In this document: positions 45,019 to 55,702 of the stretch, piece by piece
Numbering within the stretch: position 1 is the stretch's first letter
How the letters are laid out: every line of letters begins with the position of its first letter
Source: Clostridium tunisiense TJ
GTDB lineage: Bacteria > Bacillota > Clostridia > Clostridiales > Clostridiaceae
NCBI RefSeq assembly: GCF_000300195.1
Contig: NZ_AMQH01000010.1
Span: 34,935 to 98,934, forward strand
Length of the DNA stretch: 64,000 nucleotides
Reading direction: 5' to 3'
The notes under the pieces: generated by a model
What the model was told of the DNA's origin: nothing
The model's input: the letters and a program-made list of their open reading frames with translations, nothing else
Database searches by the model: none
Made by a program: the position numbers and the translations under genes

Positions 45019-45789
45019 CTACTTTCCCCCTTGTCTTTTTAAAAATTCATTTGCAAGTTCCTCAAAAGCTTCAGCACCTTTACACTTATCATCGTAAAGC
45101 ATTATTGGAAGTCCGAAACTAGGAGACTCTGCTAACCTAATATTTCTAGGGATAGTAGTATCATATACCTTTTCTTTAAAGTACTTTTTCACTTCATTTA
45201 CCACTTCATTAGAAAGCTTTGTTCTTGCATCGTACATACTCATTACAACTCCTTCAATTTCCAAGGATTTGTTTAAAGACTTCTTAATAAGCTGCACAGT
45301 ATTAACTAACTGGCTTACTCCTTCAAGTGCATAAAATTCACACTGAATTGGTATAAGAACAGAATGAGCCGCTGTTAATGCATTAATAGTTAGTATCCCT
45401 AATGATGGAGGGCAATCTATAAATATATAATCATATTCCTCCCCAAGCTCTTCTAACTTTCTTTTAAAAATTGTTTCTCTGTTTTTAGTATTTATTAATT
45501 CTACTTCTGCCGCTGCAAGTTGCATGGTTGAGGGTGCTATATAAAAGTTCTCTACAACCTCACATTTTCTTATAACTTCCTTTAGCGGTGTATCTGATGT
45601 GAGTACATCATACATAGAGGAATCTAAGGCTCTTTTATCGAATCCTAACCCACTAGTAGTGTTCCCTTGAGGGTCAATGTCAATAACCAAAACCCTGTAC
45701 CCATTCATAGCAAGATATGAGCATAAATTAATATTGGTAGTAGTTTTACCTACTCCTCCCTTTTGATTAAAAACGCATATTACCTTCAC
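45019..45789 (-). CDS. parA: Chromosome-partitioning ATPase ParA (Soj)
   Basis: The 256-residue protein has the deviant Walker A FNQKGGVGKTTTNINL, DIDPQGNTTSG and the Walker B YDYIFIDCPPSLG. Soj regulates DnaA and works with Spo0J. I place the start at GTG 45789 (MKVICVFNQKGG), the usual N-terminus in clostridia, with GGGGGTTAGG upstream; a TTG five codons earlier is possible. Confidence 0.96.
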   Translation of the reverse strand: MKVICVFNQKGGVGKTTTNINLCSYLAMNGYRVLVIDIDPQGNTTSGLGFDKRALDSSMYDVLTSDTPLKEVIRKCEVVENFYIAPSTMQLAAAEVELINTKNRETIFKRKLEELGEEYDYIFIDCPPSLGILTINALTAAHSVLIPIQCEFYALEGVSQLVNTVQLIKKSLNKSLEIEGVVMSMYDARTKLSNEVVNEVKKYFKEKVYDTTIPRNIRLAESPSFGLPIMLYDDKCKGAEAFEELANEFLKRQGGK

Positions 45790-45869
45790 AACCCTAACCC
45801 CCAATCATATTTTAAACTTTTATAGAATGCATAGTATTATACCAAGTATATAGATTTTTGCATTCTACT

Positions 45870-45927
45870 TAATATAAGTTGCTTTAGATACTATTATATA
45901 AAACTACTATTGCAACTTTCATATAAA
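45870..45927. repeat. Inverted repeat family F, copy F2
   Basis: TAATATAAGTTGC ... ATTGCAACTTTCATATAA, matching copy F1 at 42185-42240 in both arms and span. Confidence 0.5.
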
Positions 45928-46121
45928 GTTCATATTAATTTGAATTGTATAAACTGTTCATCCTTAAGTTAGTATCTAAAATATAAAAAGGGTTAACCGT
46001 TGCCCTTTTTTACTACTAAAATTAATATAATTATAGTTTATATTAATTATTATATCTTTTTAATAAAATTTATTAAAGTACTTATTATATAATATTACAA
46101 AAATTTATTTTAAAAGATAAT

Positions 46122-46157
46122 AAAAGACATATGTTTCACATGAAACATATGTCTTTT
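46122..46157 (-). terminator. noc terminator with parS site 3 embedded
   Basis: AAAAGACATATGTTTCA and TGAAACATATGTCTTTT form a 17-bp perfect stem around CA. The centre (46132-46147) is TGTTTCACATGAAACA, a 15/16 parS. Minus-strand T-run follows. One sequence can serve as both terminator and ParB site. Confidence 0.88.
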
Positions 46158-46159
46158 AC

Positions 46160-46939
46160 TTATTTTTTTTGAATTGTAATAGTAACTTCAATACTATCTT
46201 CTAATTCTTTTGATCTATATTTAGCATCAATTCCATATTTATCGAACACTTGCTTTACAGTGTTTACATATATTGCTGCATTAAAAATTCCTTTTATTCT
46301 TTTCTTTCCATCTGCAGCTACTTCTCCATTTGCTAGCTTTAAAAGTTCTTTTTCAATTAGGTCTTCAGTATTTTTTACATTCAAAGACCTTTCAATTACC
46401 TTTTCTAATACCTCTTTTTGTAGTTCTACAGTAGGTAACTTTAATAATGCTCTTGCATGACGCTCAGTTAGTTTATTTTCAATTATTGTATTTGTTATAT
46501 CGGGTTGTAATTTTAAAATTCTTAACTTATTAGCAATAGTAGATTGCTTTTTTCCAATGGTTTGAGCTAATTGCTCTTGAGTATAAGAATGATCTTGAAT
46601 TAAATTATAATAAGCTAAGGCTTCCTCATAAAAATTTAAATCTTCTCTTTGTAAATTTTCTAAAAGTGCAATGGCAGCTGAATCCTTATCACTTATATCT
46701 ACAATTATTGCAGGAACTTCAGATAAACCAGCAAGTTTTGCCGCTCTAAGTCTCCTTTCTCCTGCTACAAGCTCATAATTATTCTCATCAAGTTTTCTAA
46801 CTGTAAGTGGTTGAATTATACCATAAACCTTAATGGATTGAGCAAGTTCCTCTATAGTGTTGTCATTAAATACTTTCCTAGGTTGATAAGTATTTGGAGC
46901 TATTAACTCTGTAGATATAAAATTAACATTTTTTTCCAT
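46160..46939 (-). CDS. noc: ParB-family nucleoid occlusion protein Noc
   Basis: The 259-residue protein is a ParB paralog: LIAPNTYQPRK, LVAGERRLRAAKLAG, ENLQREDLNFYEEA and helix-turn-helix TQEQLAQTIGKKQSTIANKLRILKL (about 121-145). In bacilli Noc binds its own site and blocks Z-ring assembly over the nucleoid. Position between rsmG and parA is the standard one for noc. The N-terminus lacks a recognisable amphipathic membrane helix of the Bacillus type, so the mode of action here is less certain. Confidence 0.88.
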   Translation of the reverse strand: MEKNVNFISTELIAPNTYQPRKVFNDNTIEELAQSIKVYGIIQPLTVRKLDENNYELVAGERRLRAAKLAGLSEVPAIIVDISDKDSAAIALLENLQREDLNFYEEALAYYNLIQDHSYTQEQLAQTIGKKQSTIANKLRILKLQPDITNTIIENKLTERHARALLKLPTVELQKEVLEKVIERSLNVKNTEDLIEKELLKLANGEVAADGKKRIKGIFNAAIYVNTVKQVFDKYGIDAKYRSKELEDSIEVTITIQKK

Positions 46940-47037
46940 AATGTACCATCCCTCTGTATATTTCCTTATATTTACAATTCTATATAAACTTCAAAATCCC
47001 TTCTTTTTTCTTATAATTTAACAAATATTATTTTACA

Positions 47038-47757
47038 TTATTTTAGAGGATTTTTAGTTACCATTCCAGCTTTTCGTGGATATTTCTTAGGAGTCTCCTT
47101 AATCTTCTTAATTACGACTAAATTGTGATTTAAGTCGCTTCCTTCAATATCCACCTTTAGAATTCTTTCTACTTCTCCACCTAGTAACTTTATAGCATTT
47201 TTCGCATCCTTCATCTCTTCATCTATAGCTGGACCCTTCAAAGCCACAAAATATCCCCCAACCTTTACATAAGGTAAGCAGAATTCACTAAGCACTGCTA
47301 AATTTGCTACCGCACGAGAAACTGCCGCATCAAATTTTTCTCTATACTTTGCTTCTTGTGCAAAGTCTTCTGCTCTGCCATGTATGGTATCTATATTTTC
47401 TAGACCTAATTCTCTAATAACTTCATTTAAGAAGTTTATTCTTTTATTTAATGAATCCAAAAGTACAATTTTAGAAGCTGGATTAATTATCTTCATAGGT
47501 ATTCCCGGAAATCCCCCTCCAGTACCTATATCGATAATTTTCCTTGCATTCTTAAGCTCTTCACACTTAAAAACCTTAATTGAATCAATAAAATGTTTTT
47601 GAATTATTTCATCATCTTCTGTAATAGCAGTTAAATTAACTTTCTCGTTCCATTCTTTAATAAGCTCTTTATATTTAATAAACTTATTGTATTTATCTTC
47701 ATTAAGCTCTAATCCTTCATTATTACTAGCTTCATTTAAAATATCATAATACTTCAT
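47038..47757 (-). CDS. rsmG: 16S rRNA (guanine-N7) methyltransferase RsmG
   Basis: RsmG methylates N7 of G527 of 16S rRNA; loss gives low-level streptomycin resistance. The 239-residue protein has the SAM motif [15 protein letters not shown] and [14 protein letters not shown] 47757 follows GGAGGTATTT. It is cotranscribed with mnmG, 18 bases after its stop. Confidence 0.97.
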   Translation of the reverse strand: MKYYDILNEASNNEGLELNEDKYNKFIKYKELIKEWNEKVNLTAITEDDEIIQKHFIDSIKVFKCEELKNARKIIDIGTGGGFPGIPMKIINPASKIVLLDSLNKRINFLNEVIRELGLENIDTIHGRAEDFAQEAKYREKFDAAVSRAVANLAVLSEFCLPYVKVGGYFVALKGPAIDEEMKDAKNAIKLLGGEVERILKVDIEGSDLNHNLVVIKKIKETPKKYPRKAGMVTKNPLK

Positions 47758-47775
47758 AAATACCTCCAAAGCGGC

Positions 47776-49680
47776 CTACTCACTCTTCTCTTTATTATTC
47801 TCATTAATAATTCTATTTCTTTGCTCTAAGTATATAAGAAGAACCGAAATATCTGCAGGAGAAACTCCTGAAATTCTAGATGCTTGCCCTATACTAATTG
47901 GTCTAATATTATGTAGCTTTTGGATTGCTTCTATTCTTAAACCTTTAATTTGGTTATAATCTAAGTCTTCAGGTATGATTTTTTCCTCATACTTTTTAAA
48001 TTGATTAATTTGTTCTAATTGTTTTGTTATATAACCCTCATATTTTGAGGTTATATTAACTTGCTCTTTTACTGAATCATTAAGTTCTCTTCTCTCTGGG
48101 TCTAAATCTGCTACACTATAATAATCTAACTCTGAACGCTTAATTAGTTCATATAGACTTATTGGTTTTCTTAATGCCACAGAACCCTTGCTTTCTAAAA
48201 ATTCATTTACCTCTTTTTTATTTGTGATTTGTAGAGCTTTTATTCTGCTAAGTTCTTTATCTATTGCTTCCTTCTTCTCTATAAATCTTTTATATCTTTC
48301 CCCTGTAACAAGTCCAACCTCATATCCAACCTCAGTTAACCTTAAATCAGCATTATCCTGTCTTAAAAGCAATCTATACTCTGATCGGGAAGTCATCATT
48401 CTGTAAGGCTCATTAGTGCCTTTAGTAACCAAATCATCAACTAAAACACCAATATATGCATCCGATCTACTTAAAATTAGAGGTTCTTTATTTTGAAGTT
48501 TAAGAGCTGCATTTATTCCAGCTAATATTCCTTGTCCAGCAGCTTCTTCATATCCTGAACTTCCATTTACCTGCCCTGCTGAAAAGAAACCTTCAATATG
48601 TTTGAATTCTAAGGATAGTTTTAGTTGAGTTGGATCAATACAGTCGTACTCTATAGCATAAGCTGTTCTCATCATCTCTACATTTTCAAGGCCAGGAATT
48701 GTTTTAAGCATCTCAATTTGAACATCCTCTGGAAGGGAACTACTCATTCCCTGAAGGTATAATTCTTCAGTATACTCGCCTTCTGGCTCAACAAACAACT
48801 GATGTCTTTCCTTATCCCTAAATCTCATTACTTTATCCTCTATGGAAGGACAATATCTTGGTCCTGTACTTTTTATAGATCCATTATATAGAGGAGATCG
48901 ATGGATATTCTTCATTATAACCTCATGAGTATTTTCATTAGTGTAAGTTAAATAACATGATACTTGAGGTCTTTCAATATTTTCACTAATAAAGGAAAAA
49001 GGCACTACCTTTTCATCGCCTCTTTGCTCCTCCATCTTTGAAAAGTCTACTGATCTTCTATTGACCCTAGCTGGTGTTCCTGTTTTAAATCTTCTTAGAG
49101 AAATTCCTAAGTTTTCTAAGGAGCTTGAAAGCTCATTGGCAGGAAATAATCCGCTAGGTCCTTCATTTAAAGTTACTTCTCCAATAATAACCTGAGACTT
49201 TAAATATGTACCACTAGTTAAAATTACTGCCTTGCAATTGAAATAAGCTCCATGCCTTGTGAGAACACCTTTAACTTTATTGTCTTCTACATCTATGCTT
49301 ACAACTTCAAGCTGTTTTAAATACAAATTAGGCTCTTTTTCAATCACATGCTTCATTCTTTCAGAGTACCTCTTTTTATCTGCTTGAGCTCTTAAAGAAT
49401 GTACCGCTGGTCCCTTAGAGGTGTTTAGCATTCTCGATTGAATGTAGGTTTGGTCAATATTAATGCCCATCTCCCCACCTAATGCATCTATTTCCCTCAC
49501 CAAATGACCCTTAGCTGTTCCCCCAATATTAGGGTTACATGGCATAAAAGCTACACTATCTAAATTTAAAGTACACATTAGAGTTTTACAGTTCATTCTA
49601 GCAGTAGCCAGAGCAGCTTCACATCCTGCATGACCTGCTCCAATTACAACTACATCGTAATCTCCAGCAAAATACTTCAT
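47776..49680 (-). CDS. mnmG: tRNA U34 carboxymethylaminomethyl synthase subunit MnmG
   Basis: MnmG with MnmE modifies wobble uridine 34 of several tRNAs. The 634-residue protein has the FAD motif [30 protein letters not shown], and the C-terminal helical domain with [20 protein letters not shown] 49680 follows GTAGGTGAATCT. It starts eight bases after mnmE. Confidence 0.97.
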   Translation of the reverse strand: MKYFAGDYDVVVIGAGHAGCEAALATARMNCKTLMCTLNLDSVAFMPCNPNIGGTAKGHLVREIDALGGEMGINIDQTYIQSRMLNTSKGPAVHSLRAQADKKRYSERMKHVIEKEPNLYLKQLEVVSIDVEDNKVKGVLTRHGAYFNCKAVILTSGTYLKSQVIIGEVTLNEGPSGLFPANELSSSLENLGISLRRFKTGTPARVNRRSVDFSKMEEQRGDEKVVPFSFISENIERPQVSCYLTYTNENTHEVIMKNIHRSPLYNGSIKSTGPRYCPSIEDKVMRFRDKERHQLFVEPEGEYTEELYLQGMSSSLPEDVQIEMLKTIPGLENVEMMRTAYAIEYDCIDPTQLKLSLEFKHIEGFFSAGQVNGSSGYEEAAGQGILAGINAALKLQNKEPLILSRSDAYIGVLVDDLVTKGTNEPYRMMTSRSEYRLLLRQDNADLRLTEVGYEVGLVTGERYKRFIEKKEAIDKELSRIKALQITNKKEVNEFLESKGSVALRKPISLYELIKRSELDYYSVADLDPERRELNDSVKEQVNITSKYEGYITKQLEQINQFKKYEEKIIPEDLDYNQIKGLRIEAIQKLHNIRPISIGQASRISGVSPADISVLLIYLEQRNRIINENNKEKSE

Positions 49681-49688
49681 AGATTCAC

Positions 49689-51065
49689 CTACTTTCCTAA
49701 ACAAAATTCTTTAAATATCTTATCTATTATATTCTCCTCAAGAGAATCTCCAGTTATTTCACCTAAATAGGACCAAGCATTTCTAATATCTATAGAAGCT
49801 AAGTCTATGGCAAAAGTATTATTTAAAACCTCTATAGCACTAGCTATACTTTCATTAGCTCTAAATAAAGCTTCTTTATGACGAGTATTAGTTATAATAA
49901 TATTGTTTGCGTTTATTTCACCTTTGAAAAATAATTCTTTAATTGCAGCCTTTACTTCCTTAATTCCTTCTCCAGTTTTAGCTGAAATATTAATCATATA
50001 TTTAGGGTTAAGAACACTTAACTCTTCTTTATTTATTTTACCATCCAAATCAGATTTATTTAATAACACTATATATTTTTTATCTTTAATATATCCCATT
50101 ATTTCCTTATCTTCTTCATCTAACTGTCTGCTAGTATCTAATATTAGAAGTATTAAATCAGCTTCATCTATTTTTTCCTTTGATTTTTCAACTCCGATTT
50201 TTTCCACTACATCTTCTGTTTCCCTAATACCTGCAGTATCAATTATTTTTATTGGAACTCCAGATATGTTTATGTATTCTTCTATAACATCTCTTGTAGT
50301 ACCTGGAACATCTGTTACTATAGCTCTATTTTCTTTTGTTAGAGCATTTAATAGGGAGGATTTACCTACATTTGGCTTTCCAACTATTACTGTACTTAAT
50401 CCTTCTCTTAGTATCTTACCTTCCTCTGAAGTATCAATAAGCTCTTCTATTTCACTTTTAATTTCTATTAAGTGCTTAGCAGCCATTTCTGCAGTAACTT
50501 CTTCTAAATCATCCTCTGGGTAGTCTACAGTAGCTTCAATATGAGCAATGGTAGAAAGTAAAGTTTCTCTAAGCCTTCTAATTTCCTTGGATACTCCACC
50601 CTCACTTTGTATAAGTGCTGATTTCATACTAAGATCTGTTTTAGCTCTGATAATATCAATAACAGCCTCTGCTTGAGATAGATCTATTCTTCCATTTAAA
50701 AATGCTCTCTTAGTAAATTCCCCTGGCTCTGCTAGTCTAGCTCCATTTTTAATTACTTGTTCTAAAATCTTATTTGTAGCTACTACTCCACCATGGCAAT
50801 TAATTTCAATTGTATCCTCTGCTGTAAAACTTCTTGGACCTTTCATAAAGGATACTATAACCTCATCGATATGTTCATTGTTTTCATCAACAATATATCC
50901 ATATCTCATTGTATAAGTTTTAATATGTTCAATACTTTTATCATTTCTTCCTCTGAAAATCTTCGAAACAATTGATAATGCCTTATCTCCTGATACCCTA
51001 ATAATAGCAATGCCACCTTCACCTAAGCTAGTCGCTATAGCTGCAATAGTATCAAAATCCTTCAT
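49689..51065 (-). CDS. mnmE: tRNA modification GTPase MnmE
   Basis: The 458-residue protein has an N-terminal folate-binding domain (about 1-118), helical domain, an inserted G domain with [30 protein letters not shown] and NKSD, and the C-terminal FCLGK with the conserved Cys. ATG 51065 has AGGAG eight bases upstream. First gene of mnmE-mnmG-rsmG. Confidence 0.97.
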   Translation of the reverse strand: MKDFDTIAAIATSLGEGGIAIIRVSGDKALSIVSKIFRGRNDKSIEHIKTYTMRYGYIVDENNEHIDEVIVSFMKGPRSFTAEDTIEINCHGGVVATNKILEQVIKNGARLAEPGEFTKRAFLNGRIDLSQAEAVIDIIRAKTDLSMKSALIQSEGGVSKEIRRLRETLLSTIAHIEATVDYPEDDLEEVTAEMAAKHLIEIKSEIEELIDTSEEGKILREGLSTVIVGKPNVGKSSLLNALTKENRAIVTDVPGTTRDVIEEYINISGVPIKIIDTAGIRETEDVVEKIGVEKSKEKIDEADLILLILDTSRQLDEEDKEIMGYIKDKKYIVLLNKSDLDGKINKEELSVLNPKYMINISAKTGEGIKEVKAAIKELFFKGEINANNIIITNTRHKEALFRANESIASAIEVLNNTFAIDLASIDIRNAWSYLGEITGDSLEENIIDKIFKEFCLGK

Positions 51066-51598
51066 TCTTATCACTCCTATTTGTGAAAATATCTATACTG
51101 TAGTTATATCTCTTCATTATTCAAGCCTATAAGGTTAAGTTAAATTAATTATGCTCAATAATTTAAGCATTAATCACTTCCTTATTTTCATATACTTACA
51201 TCTTATTAATAGGCTGTAATCCGCTTAAACACTATATATTCTTATAAAGATATATTTATATCTCTATATCCTTATACCTTTTGGATCTAGGTCAACTACA
51301 TGATTACTATTTATTTTTCATTTTATGTATAGTTAAAACCTACTACACACTTAAATACTAGCTACTCATATTTTGTCCCTTATTTCCACTTATATCCTAT
51401 AAGTTCCTTATAAAAATATAAATTAAACTAGCAATATGCATATTCATTGCTAGTTTGCTTTATACAAAACTTATTATAAATTATCCTTTTAACTATGTCA
51501 TTAATTTATTGCATTCTTTCATAGGTAATAACCCATAATTAATCTGAAATTTCCCAAATTATCACTTTTATTATCCAAACATAATAAAAAGAAAGCCT
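51066..51598. other. Gap between mnmE and jag
   Basis: No gene. It holds a perfect 11-bp hairpin AAACTAGCAAT/ATTGCTAGTTT at 51425-51456 with weak T-tracts. The mnmE promoter presumably lies below 51425; the rest is AT-rich without pattern. Confidence 0.55.
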
Positions 51599-51611
51599 TT
51601 AGGCTTTCTTT
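51588..51611 (-). terminator. Terminator of the rpmH-jag operon
   Basis: AAAGAAAGCCT pairs with AGGCTTTCTTT; the stem includes the jag stop codon and is followed by TTATTATG. Confidence 0.88.
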
Positions 51612-52225
51612 AATTCAATAACAACTCTTCTATAAGGTTCGTCACCCTCACTATATGTTTTAACATAAGGGTCACTTTGCAATGTAGAATGTATTACTCT
51701 TCTTTCATATGGATTCATAGGCTCTAATTTTAAAGTTTTTCCTCCAACTCTAACCTTATACGCCATTTTAGATGCAAGTTTCTTTAAAGTTTCTTGTCTA
51801 TTGAATCTATAATTCTCTGTATCTAGAATTACTCTCTTATATTCAATGTTATGGTCTTTATTTACAACCAAGCTTACTAAATATTGAAGAGAATCTAGTG
51901 TTTCTCCTCTATAGCCTATTAAAATCCCCATATTAGGACCAACTAAGTTGATTTTTATATCATTGTTTTCTTCTTTGATTTTTATTTCGGCCTTAATTTT
52001 CATAGAATTTAAAACTTCTCTTAAAAAATTATTAGCTTCTGAAATATAATCTCTCTTAACAGTGACTCTAACTTTAGCTGGTTTAACACCAATTATATTT
52101 AAAAATCCTTTGCTACCTTCTTCTAAAATTTCAATAGTAACTTTATCTTCAGTAACCTTTAACTCTGATAATGCATTTTTAATAGCATCTTCAGTAGTTT
52201 TCCCCATGCTTTCTATAGTTTTCAT
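51599..52225 (-). CDS. jag: RNA-binding protein Jag/KhpB
   Basis: The 208-residue protein has the three domains of SpoIIIJ-associated Jag: Jag_N (about 1-50, KTIESMGKTTEDAIKNALSEL), KH (about 75-150, with GILIGYRGETLDSLQYL) and R3H (about 150-205, MNPYERRVIHSTLQ). KhpB acts with KhpA in RNA regulation and cell elongation. Second-last role of the operon after yidC. Confidence 0.96.
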   Translation of the reverse strand: MKTIESMGKTTEDAIKNALSELKVTEDKVTIEILEEGSKGFLNIIGVKPAKVRVTVKRDYISEANNFLREVLNSMKIKAEIKIKEENNDIKINLVGPNMGILIGYRGETLDSLQYLVSLVVNKDHNIEYKRVILDTENYRFNRQETLKKLASKMAYKVRVGGKTLKLEPMNPYERRVIHSTLQSDPYVKTYSEGDEPYRRVVIELKKA

Positions 52226-52266
52226 ACCCTAGGCACCGCCTTTCCACTATTTAAATAGGCTATAAA

Positions 52267-52926
52267 TTATAATACTTCTGGTTTTTTATATTCTTTTTTT
52301 AACAATAAATTTTGTAGTAATTGAATTCCATTATTAATAACCCAATAAAGTACTAATGCTCCAGCAAACTTAAAGGACATAAAGGTGAAGAATATAGACA
52401 TACCTATATTCATTGTTGAAGCTTGCTTAGCAGCAGCCTCATCCGCACTACCTTGCATTGATCTAGTAGAAAAATAGGTAGTTATTCCTGAAAGTACTGG
52501 TAATATATATAACGGATCTGATTTTGTTAAATCAGTAAGCCATAAAAATCCTGCTCCTTGATAGTCGATATGTTGAAATACATAAAAAAGAGCAATTAAT
52601 ATTGGAAACTGAATAAGCATAGGTAGACATCCACCCATTGGACTTACATCATTTTCTTTATAAATTTTCATAACTTCTTGTTGTGCTTTTTGAGGATCCT
52701 TCTTATATTTTTCTTGAATTTTCTTTACTTCTGGCTGAATAGCACTCATCTTTACTGTGGATTTGGTTTGTTTTAAACTTAATGGTAATAATAATACTCT
52801 TATGATAATAGTAAACACTATTATAGTCACACCGAAGGAAATGTCTGGATTTGCTATAATGCCTTCAACTAAATTATGAATGGCATTAAAAAATTGTATA
52901 AAAATACCAGATAAGAAATTTGTCAA
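52267..52926 (-). CDS. yidC: Membrane insertase YidC (SpoIIIJ/OxaA type)
   Basis: The 219-residue protein has the conserved core of five membrane segments, with ITIIVFTIIIRVLLLPLSLKQ near the start (the hydrophilic-groove Arg), the cytosolic KKIQEKYKKDPQKAQQEV hairpin and CLPMLIQFPILIALFYVF. No lipobox Cys is present at the N-terminus, unlike Bacillus SpoIIIJ. Start codon is TTG at 52926, eight bases after AGGAGGG. Confidence 0.96.
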   Translation of the reverse strand: MTNFLSGIFIQFFNAIHNLVEGIIANPDISFGVTIIVFTIIIRVLLLPLSLKQTKSTVKMSAIQPEVKKIQEKYKKDPQKAQQEVMKIYKENDVSPMGGCLPMLIQFPILIALFYVFQHIDYQGAGFLWLTDLTKSDPLYILPVLSGITTYFSTRSMQGSADEAAAKQASTMNIGMSIFFTFMSFKFAGALVLYWVINNGIQLLQNLLLKKEYKKPEVL

Positions 52927-52947
52927 AATTAAAACCCTCCTAATATT

Positions 52948-53160
52948 TTATTTTACTGGGTCATAACCACCCTTGTGATATGGATGGCATCTTAAAATTC
53001 TTTTCATTGCCATAAAACCACCTTTTATAGCTCCATATTTTTCTATTGCTTCTACTGCATACTCAGAACAAGTAGGCACATAAATGCAACAAGGTGCCTT
53101 CAGTGGTGATATGTACTTTCTATAAATTTTAATTACTTTTAGTAATATTTTTTTCAACAT
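52948..53160 (-). CDS. yidD: Membrane protein insertion efficiency factor YidD
   Basis: The 70-residue protein has [32 protein letters not shown] and [16 protein letters not shown], the YidD signature (cysteines and amphipathic N-terminus). Its start overlaps the 3' end of rnpA by 32 bases in another frame, implying coupling. Confidence 0.96.
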   Translation of the reverse strand: MLKKILLKVIKIYRKYISPLKAPCCIYVPTCSEYAVEAIEKYGAIKGGFMAMKRILRCHPYHKGGYDPVK

Positions 53161-53488
53161 TATTAAGACCTGATTTCCTCAATAAGTCCCTTACTGAACT
53201 TTCTATTTCTTTATAAGCTTTACTATTAGAAGCAGTTCTTGCAACAAAAACTAGATCATATCCTTGTCTCAATCCTTGTTTATTTAATCTGAAACTTTCA
53301 CTTATTAACCTTTTCACTCTGCTTCTTACTACACTTTTACCTACTTTTTTACTTACGGAAATTCCTACTCTATTTATATTCTTGTTATTTCTAAAAATGT
53401 ATAGTACTAATAGAGCATTTGAAAAAGACTTACCTCTTCTATATACTAATCTAAATTCAGGATTTTTTCTTAATCTATCTTCTTTCAT
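53129..53488 (-). CDS. rnpA: Ribonuclease P protein component
   Basis: RnpA aids the RNase P RNA in maturing tRNA 5' ends. The 119-residue basic protein has [18 protein letters not shown], the RNR motif as [15 protein letters not shown] and DLVFVAR. It follows rpmH across a gap that holds a terminator-like hairpin. Confidence 0.96.
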   Translation of the reverse strand: MKEDRLRKNPEFRLVYRRGKSFSNALLVLYIFRNNKNINRVGISVSKKVGKSVVRSRVKRLISESFRLNKQGLRQGYDLVFVARTASNSKAYKEIESSVRDLLRKSGLNNVEKNITKSN

Positions 53489-53533
53489 TTTAAGTTGCGT
53501 CCTACTTTCTTAAGGTAACTTTTTAAGTTGCAG

Positions 53534-53554
53534 AAAAAGGCCACATCTGCGGCC
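53534..53554 (-). terminator. Terminator-like hairpin between rpmH and rnpA
   Basis: GGCCGC-AGAT-GTGGCC followed by TTTTTC on the minus strand, directly after the rpmH stop. Probably lets only part of transcription reach rnpA, since far less RnpA than L34 is needed. Confidence 0.7.
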
Positions 53555-53555
53555 C

Positions 53556-53690
53556 TTATGCTGTCAATCTTTTTCTTCCTTTAAGTCTTCTTCTTTTAAG
53601 AACGTTTCTTCCAGACTTAGTGCTCATTCTCTTTCTAAATCCATGTTCTTTTTTTCTTTGTTTCTTTTTAGGTTGGTATGTCATGAACAT
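53556..53690 (-). CDS. rpmH: Ribosomal protein bL34
   Basis: A 44-residue, highly basic protein: [20 protein letters not shown] at the start and GRKRLTA at the end, the full bL34 pattern. The first ATG (53690) gives the usual clostridial length; a second ATG two codons on is possible. GGGGGTGGAG precedes it. First gene of rpmH-rnpA-yidD-yidC-jag, divergent from dnaA. Confidence 0.97.
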   Translation of the reverse strand: MFMTYQPKKKQRKKEHGFRKRMSTKSGRNVLKRRRLKGRKRLTA

Positions 53691-54270
53691 GTGCTCCACC
53701 CCCTTCTGTTTTTTCCTATATTTATAGCAATATGTTATTACTATTTTATCGTTTTACTATTAGATTATATAGTCAAGGTTTGTTAATGTCAAGACACCTG
53801 TTGTGACAAATAATTGTTAGTTTTTACAGAAATTTGTTGATAAAATATATAAGTTATATGTTTTTTTGTGGATAACTTCTTGAATAGCCTTTTAAGTTTT
53901 GATATCATGTAATCATAACTGTTAATAACTTATACTAGAAAAAGTTATGCACAGCTTGTTGATAATTCTGTGTATAACTTGTTTCTTTGTTGTATATTAC
54001 TCATTTTCATTAAGATATTATAGACTAAATTCCTTGATTTTATGCAACTTAATAATGTTAGTAATTATTATTAGTACATATGTTAATAACTTTTTGCAAT
54101 TATAGTTATCCATAAAATTATAAACATGTGAATAATTTTTTTGCCATTTGTCAACAACTCTAAATGTGTCATAAAATTGTTGATATTATTGTTTATTTGT
54201 TGTTAGTTTTATGTTAATATTTTTTTCTACTTATTTAAATAATTTTTTTCATAGAACGGGAGGATGTGAA
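53691..54270. other. oriC left part: DnaA-box cluster upstream of dnaA
   Basis: DnaA boxes: TTATCCACA (minus, 53867-53875), TTATACACA (minus, 53969-53977), TTATGCACA (plus, 53945-53953), TTATTCACA (minus, 54127-54135), TTATCAACA (minus, 53835-53843 and 53957-53965) and TTATCCATA (plus, 54106-54114). The region also holds the divergent promoters of rpmH and dnaA. It forms incA-like part of a bipartite origin. Confidence 0.88.
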
Positions 54271-55620
54271 ATGAACACCCAGGTAAGAGAAATATGGGAC
54301 AAAACCTTAAATACACTTAAGGGCGAGCTTACCGAAGTAAGTTTTAATACTTGGATAAAAAGCATCGAGCCAGTAGCAATAAGTGATACTACTATAAAAT
54401 TAGGTGTTCCTAACAACTTTACAAAAGATATACTTGAAAATAGATATAAAGACTTAATAAAGAATTCTATACAAGCAGTATTTAATAAATCTTACAATAT
54501 TGAATTTTTCATTTTATCAGAAGAAGCTGTTGAATTGGAGCCTAATAAAAAGCCACCTGGATCAAAACCTACATTAGTAGTTAATGATGAAATGTCTGCT
54601 ACACTAAATCCAAAGTATACTTTTGATTCCTTCGTCATCGGTAATAGCAATCGATTTGCTCATGCTGCATCCCTTGCCGTTGCTGAATCTCCAGCCAAGG
54701 CCTATAATCCTTTATTTATTTATGGGGGAGTTGGACTTGGAAAAACTCACTTAATGCATGCCATAGGACATTATATTCAAAACGTAAATCCAAAATCTAA
54801 AGTTGTTTACGTGTCTTCAGAGAAATTTACAAATGAGCTTATTAACTCTATAAAAGACGATAAAAATGAAGAGTTTAGAAGTAAGTACAGAAATGTAGAT
54901 GTACTATTAATAGATGACGTTCAATTTATTGCTGGAAAAGAGCGTACTCAAGAGGAGTTTTTCCATACTTTTAATACTTTACATGAGGCAAGTAAACAAA
55001 TAATTCTATCCAGTGATAGACCCCCAAAAGAAATTCATACATTAGAGGACAGGCTGCGTTCAAGATTCGAATGGGGACTTATTGCTGATATACAAGCACC
55101 AGATTTTGAGACTAGAATTGCAATACTAAAGAAAAAAGCCGACGTAGAAAATCTTAATGTACCAAATGAAGTAATGGTTTATATTGCAACTCATATAAAG
55201 TCCAATATTAGAGAATTAGAAGGTGCATTAATAAGAATAGTTGCTTATTCTTCACTAACTAACAAGGAAATAAGTGTAGAGTTAGCCTCTGAAGCACTTA
55301 AAGATATTATTTCAAATAAAAATGCAAAACAAATTACAATAGAACTAATTCAAGATATAGTTTCATCTTATTATGGACTAAAAATAGATGACTTTAAATC
55401 TTCAAGAAGAACTAGAAATGTAGCTTTTCCAAGGCAAATTGCCATGTACTTATCAAGAAAGCTTACAGATACCTCTTTGCCTAAGATTGGTGAAGAATTT
55501 GGTGGAAGAGATCATACTACAGTAATCCACGCTTATGAGAAAATCTCTCAAAGCTTAAAGAAGGACGACAGCCTTCAAGCTACTGTAGCAGAACTTACGA
55601 AAAAAATTAGTCAAAAATAA
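54271..55620 (+). CDS. dnaA: Chromosomal replication initiator DnaA
   Basis: The 449-residue protein has domain I (about 1-85), a short linker (about 90-110), the AAA+ domain with Walker [19 protein letters not shown] and Walker [12 protein letters not shown], and the C-terminal DNA-binding domain with [14 protein letters not shown] 54271 is preferred because GGGAGGATGTGAA precedes it. DnaA boxes on both sides suggest autoregulation and origin function. Confidence 0.98.
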   Translation: MNTQVREIWDKTLNTLKGELTEVSFNTWIKSIEPVAISDTTIKLGVPNNFTKDILENRYKDLIKNSIQAVFNKSYNIEFFILSEEAVELEPNKKPPGSKPTLVVNDEMSATLNPKYTFDSFVIGNSNRFAHAASLAVAESPAKAYNPLFIYGGVGLGKTHLMHAIGHYIQNVNPKSKVVYVSSEKFTNELINSIKDDKNEEFRSKYRNVDVLLIDDVQFIAGKERTQEEFFHTFNTLHEASKQIILSSDRPPKEIHTLEDRLRSRFEWGLIADIQAPDFETRIAILKKKADVENLNVPNEVMVYIATHIKSNIRELEGALIRIVAYSSLTNKEISVELASEALKDIISNKNAKQITIELIQDIVSSYYGLKIDDFKSSRRTRNVAFPRQIAMYLSRKLTDTSLPKIGEEFGGRDHTTVIHAYEKISQSLKKDDSLQATVAELTKKISQK

Positions 55621-55702
55621 AAGTGCTTTAATTAACAACTGTTGATACATTTACAAATCAGTACTGTTAATAAAAAAGTTAATATATATGTCTTGTTAAC
55701 AT

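Larger units (their letters stand above)
45790..46159. other. Gap between parA and noc
   Basis: No gene. It holds inverted repeat F2 (45870-45927) and the combined parS/terminator palindrome at 46122-46157. A parA promoter must lie here but was not resolved. Confidence 0.55.
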
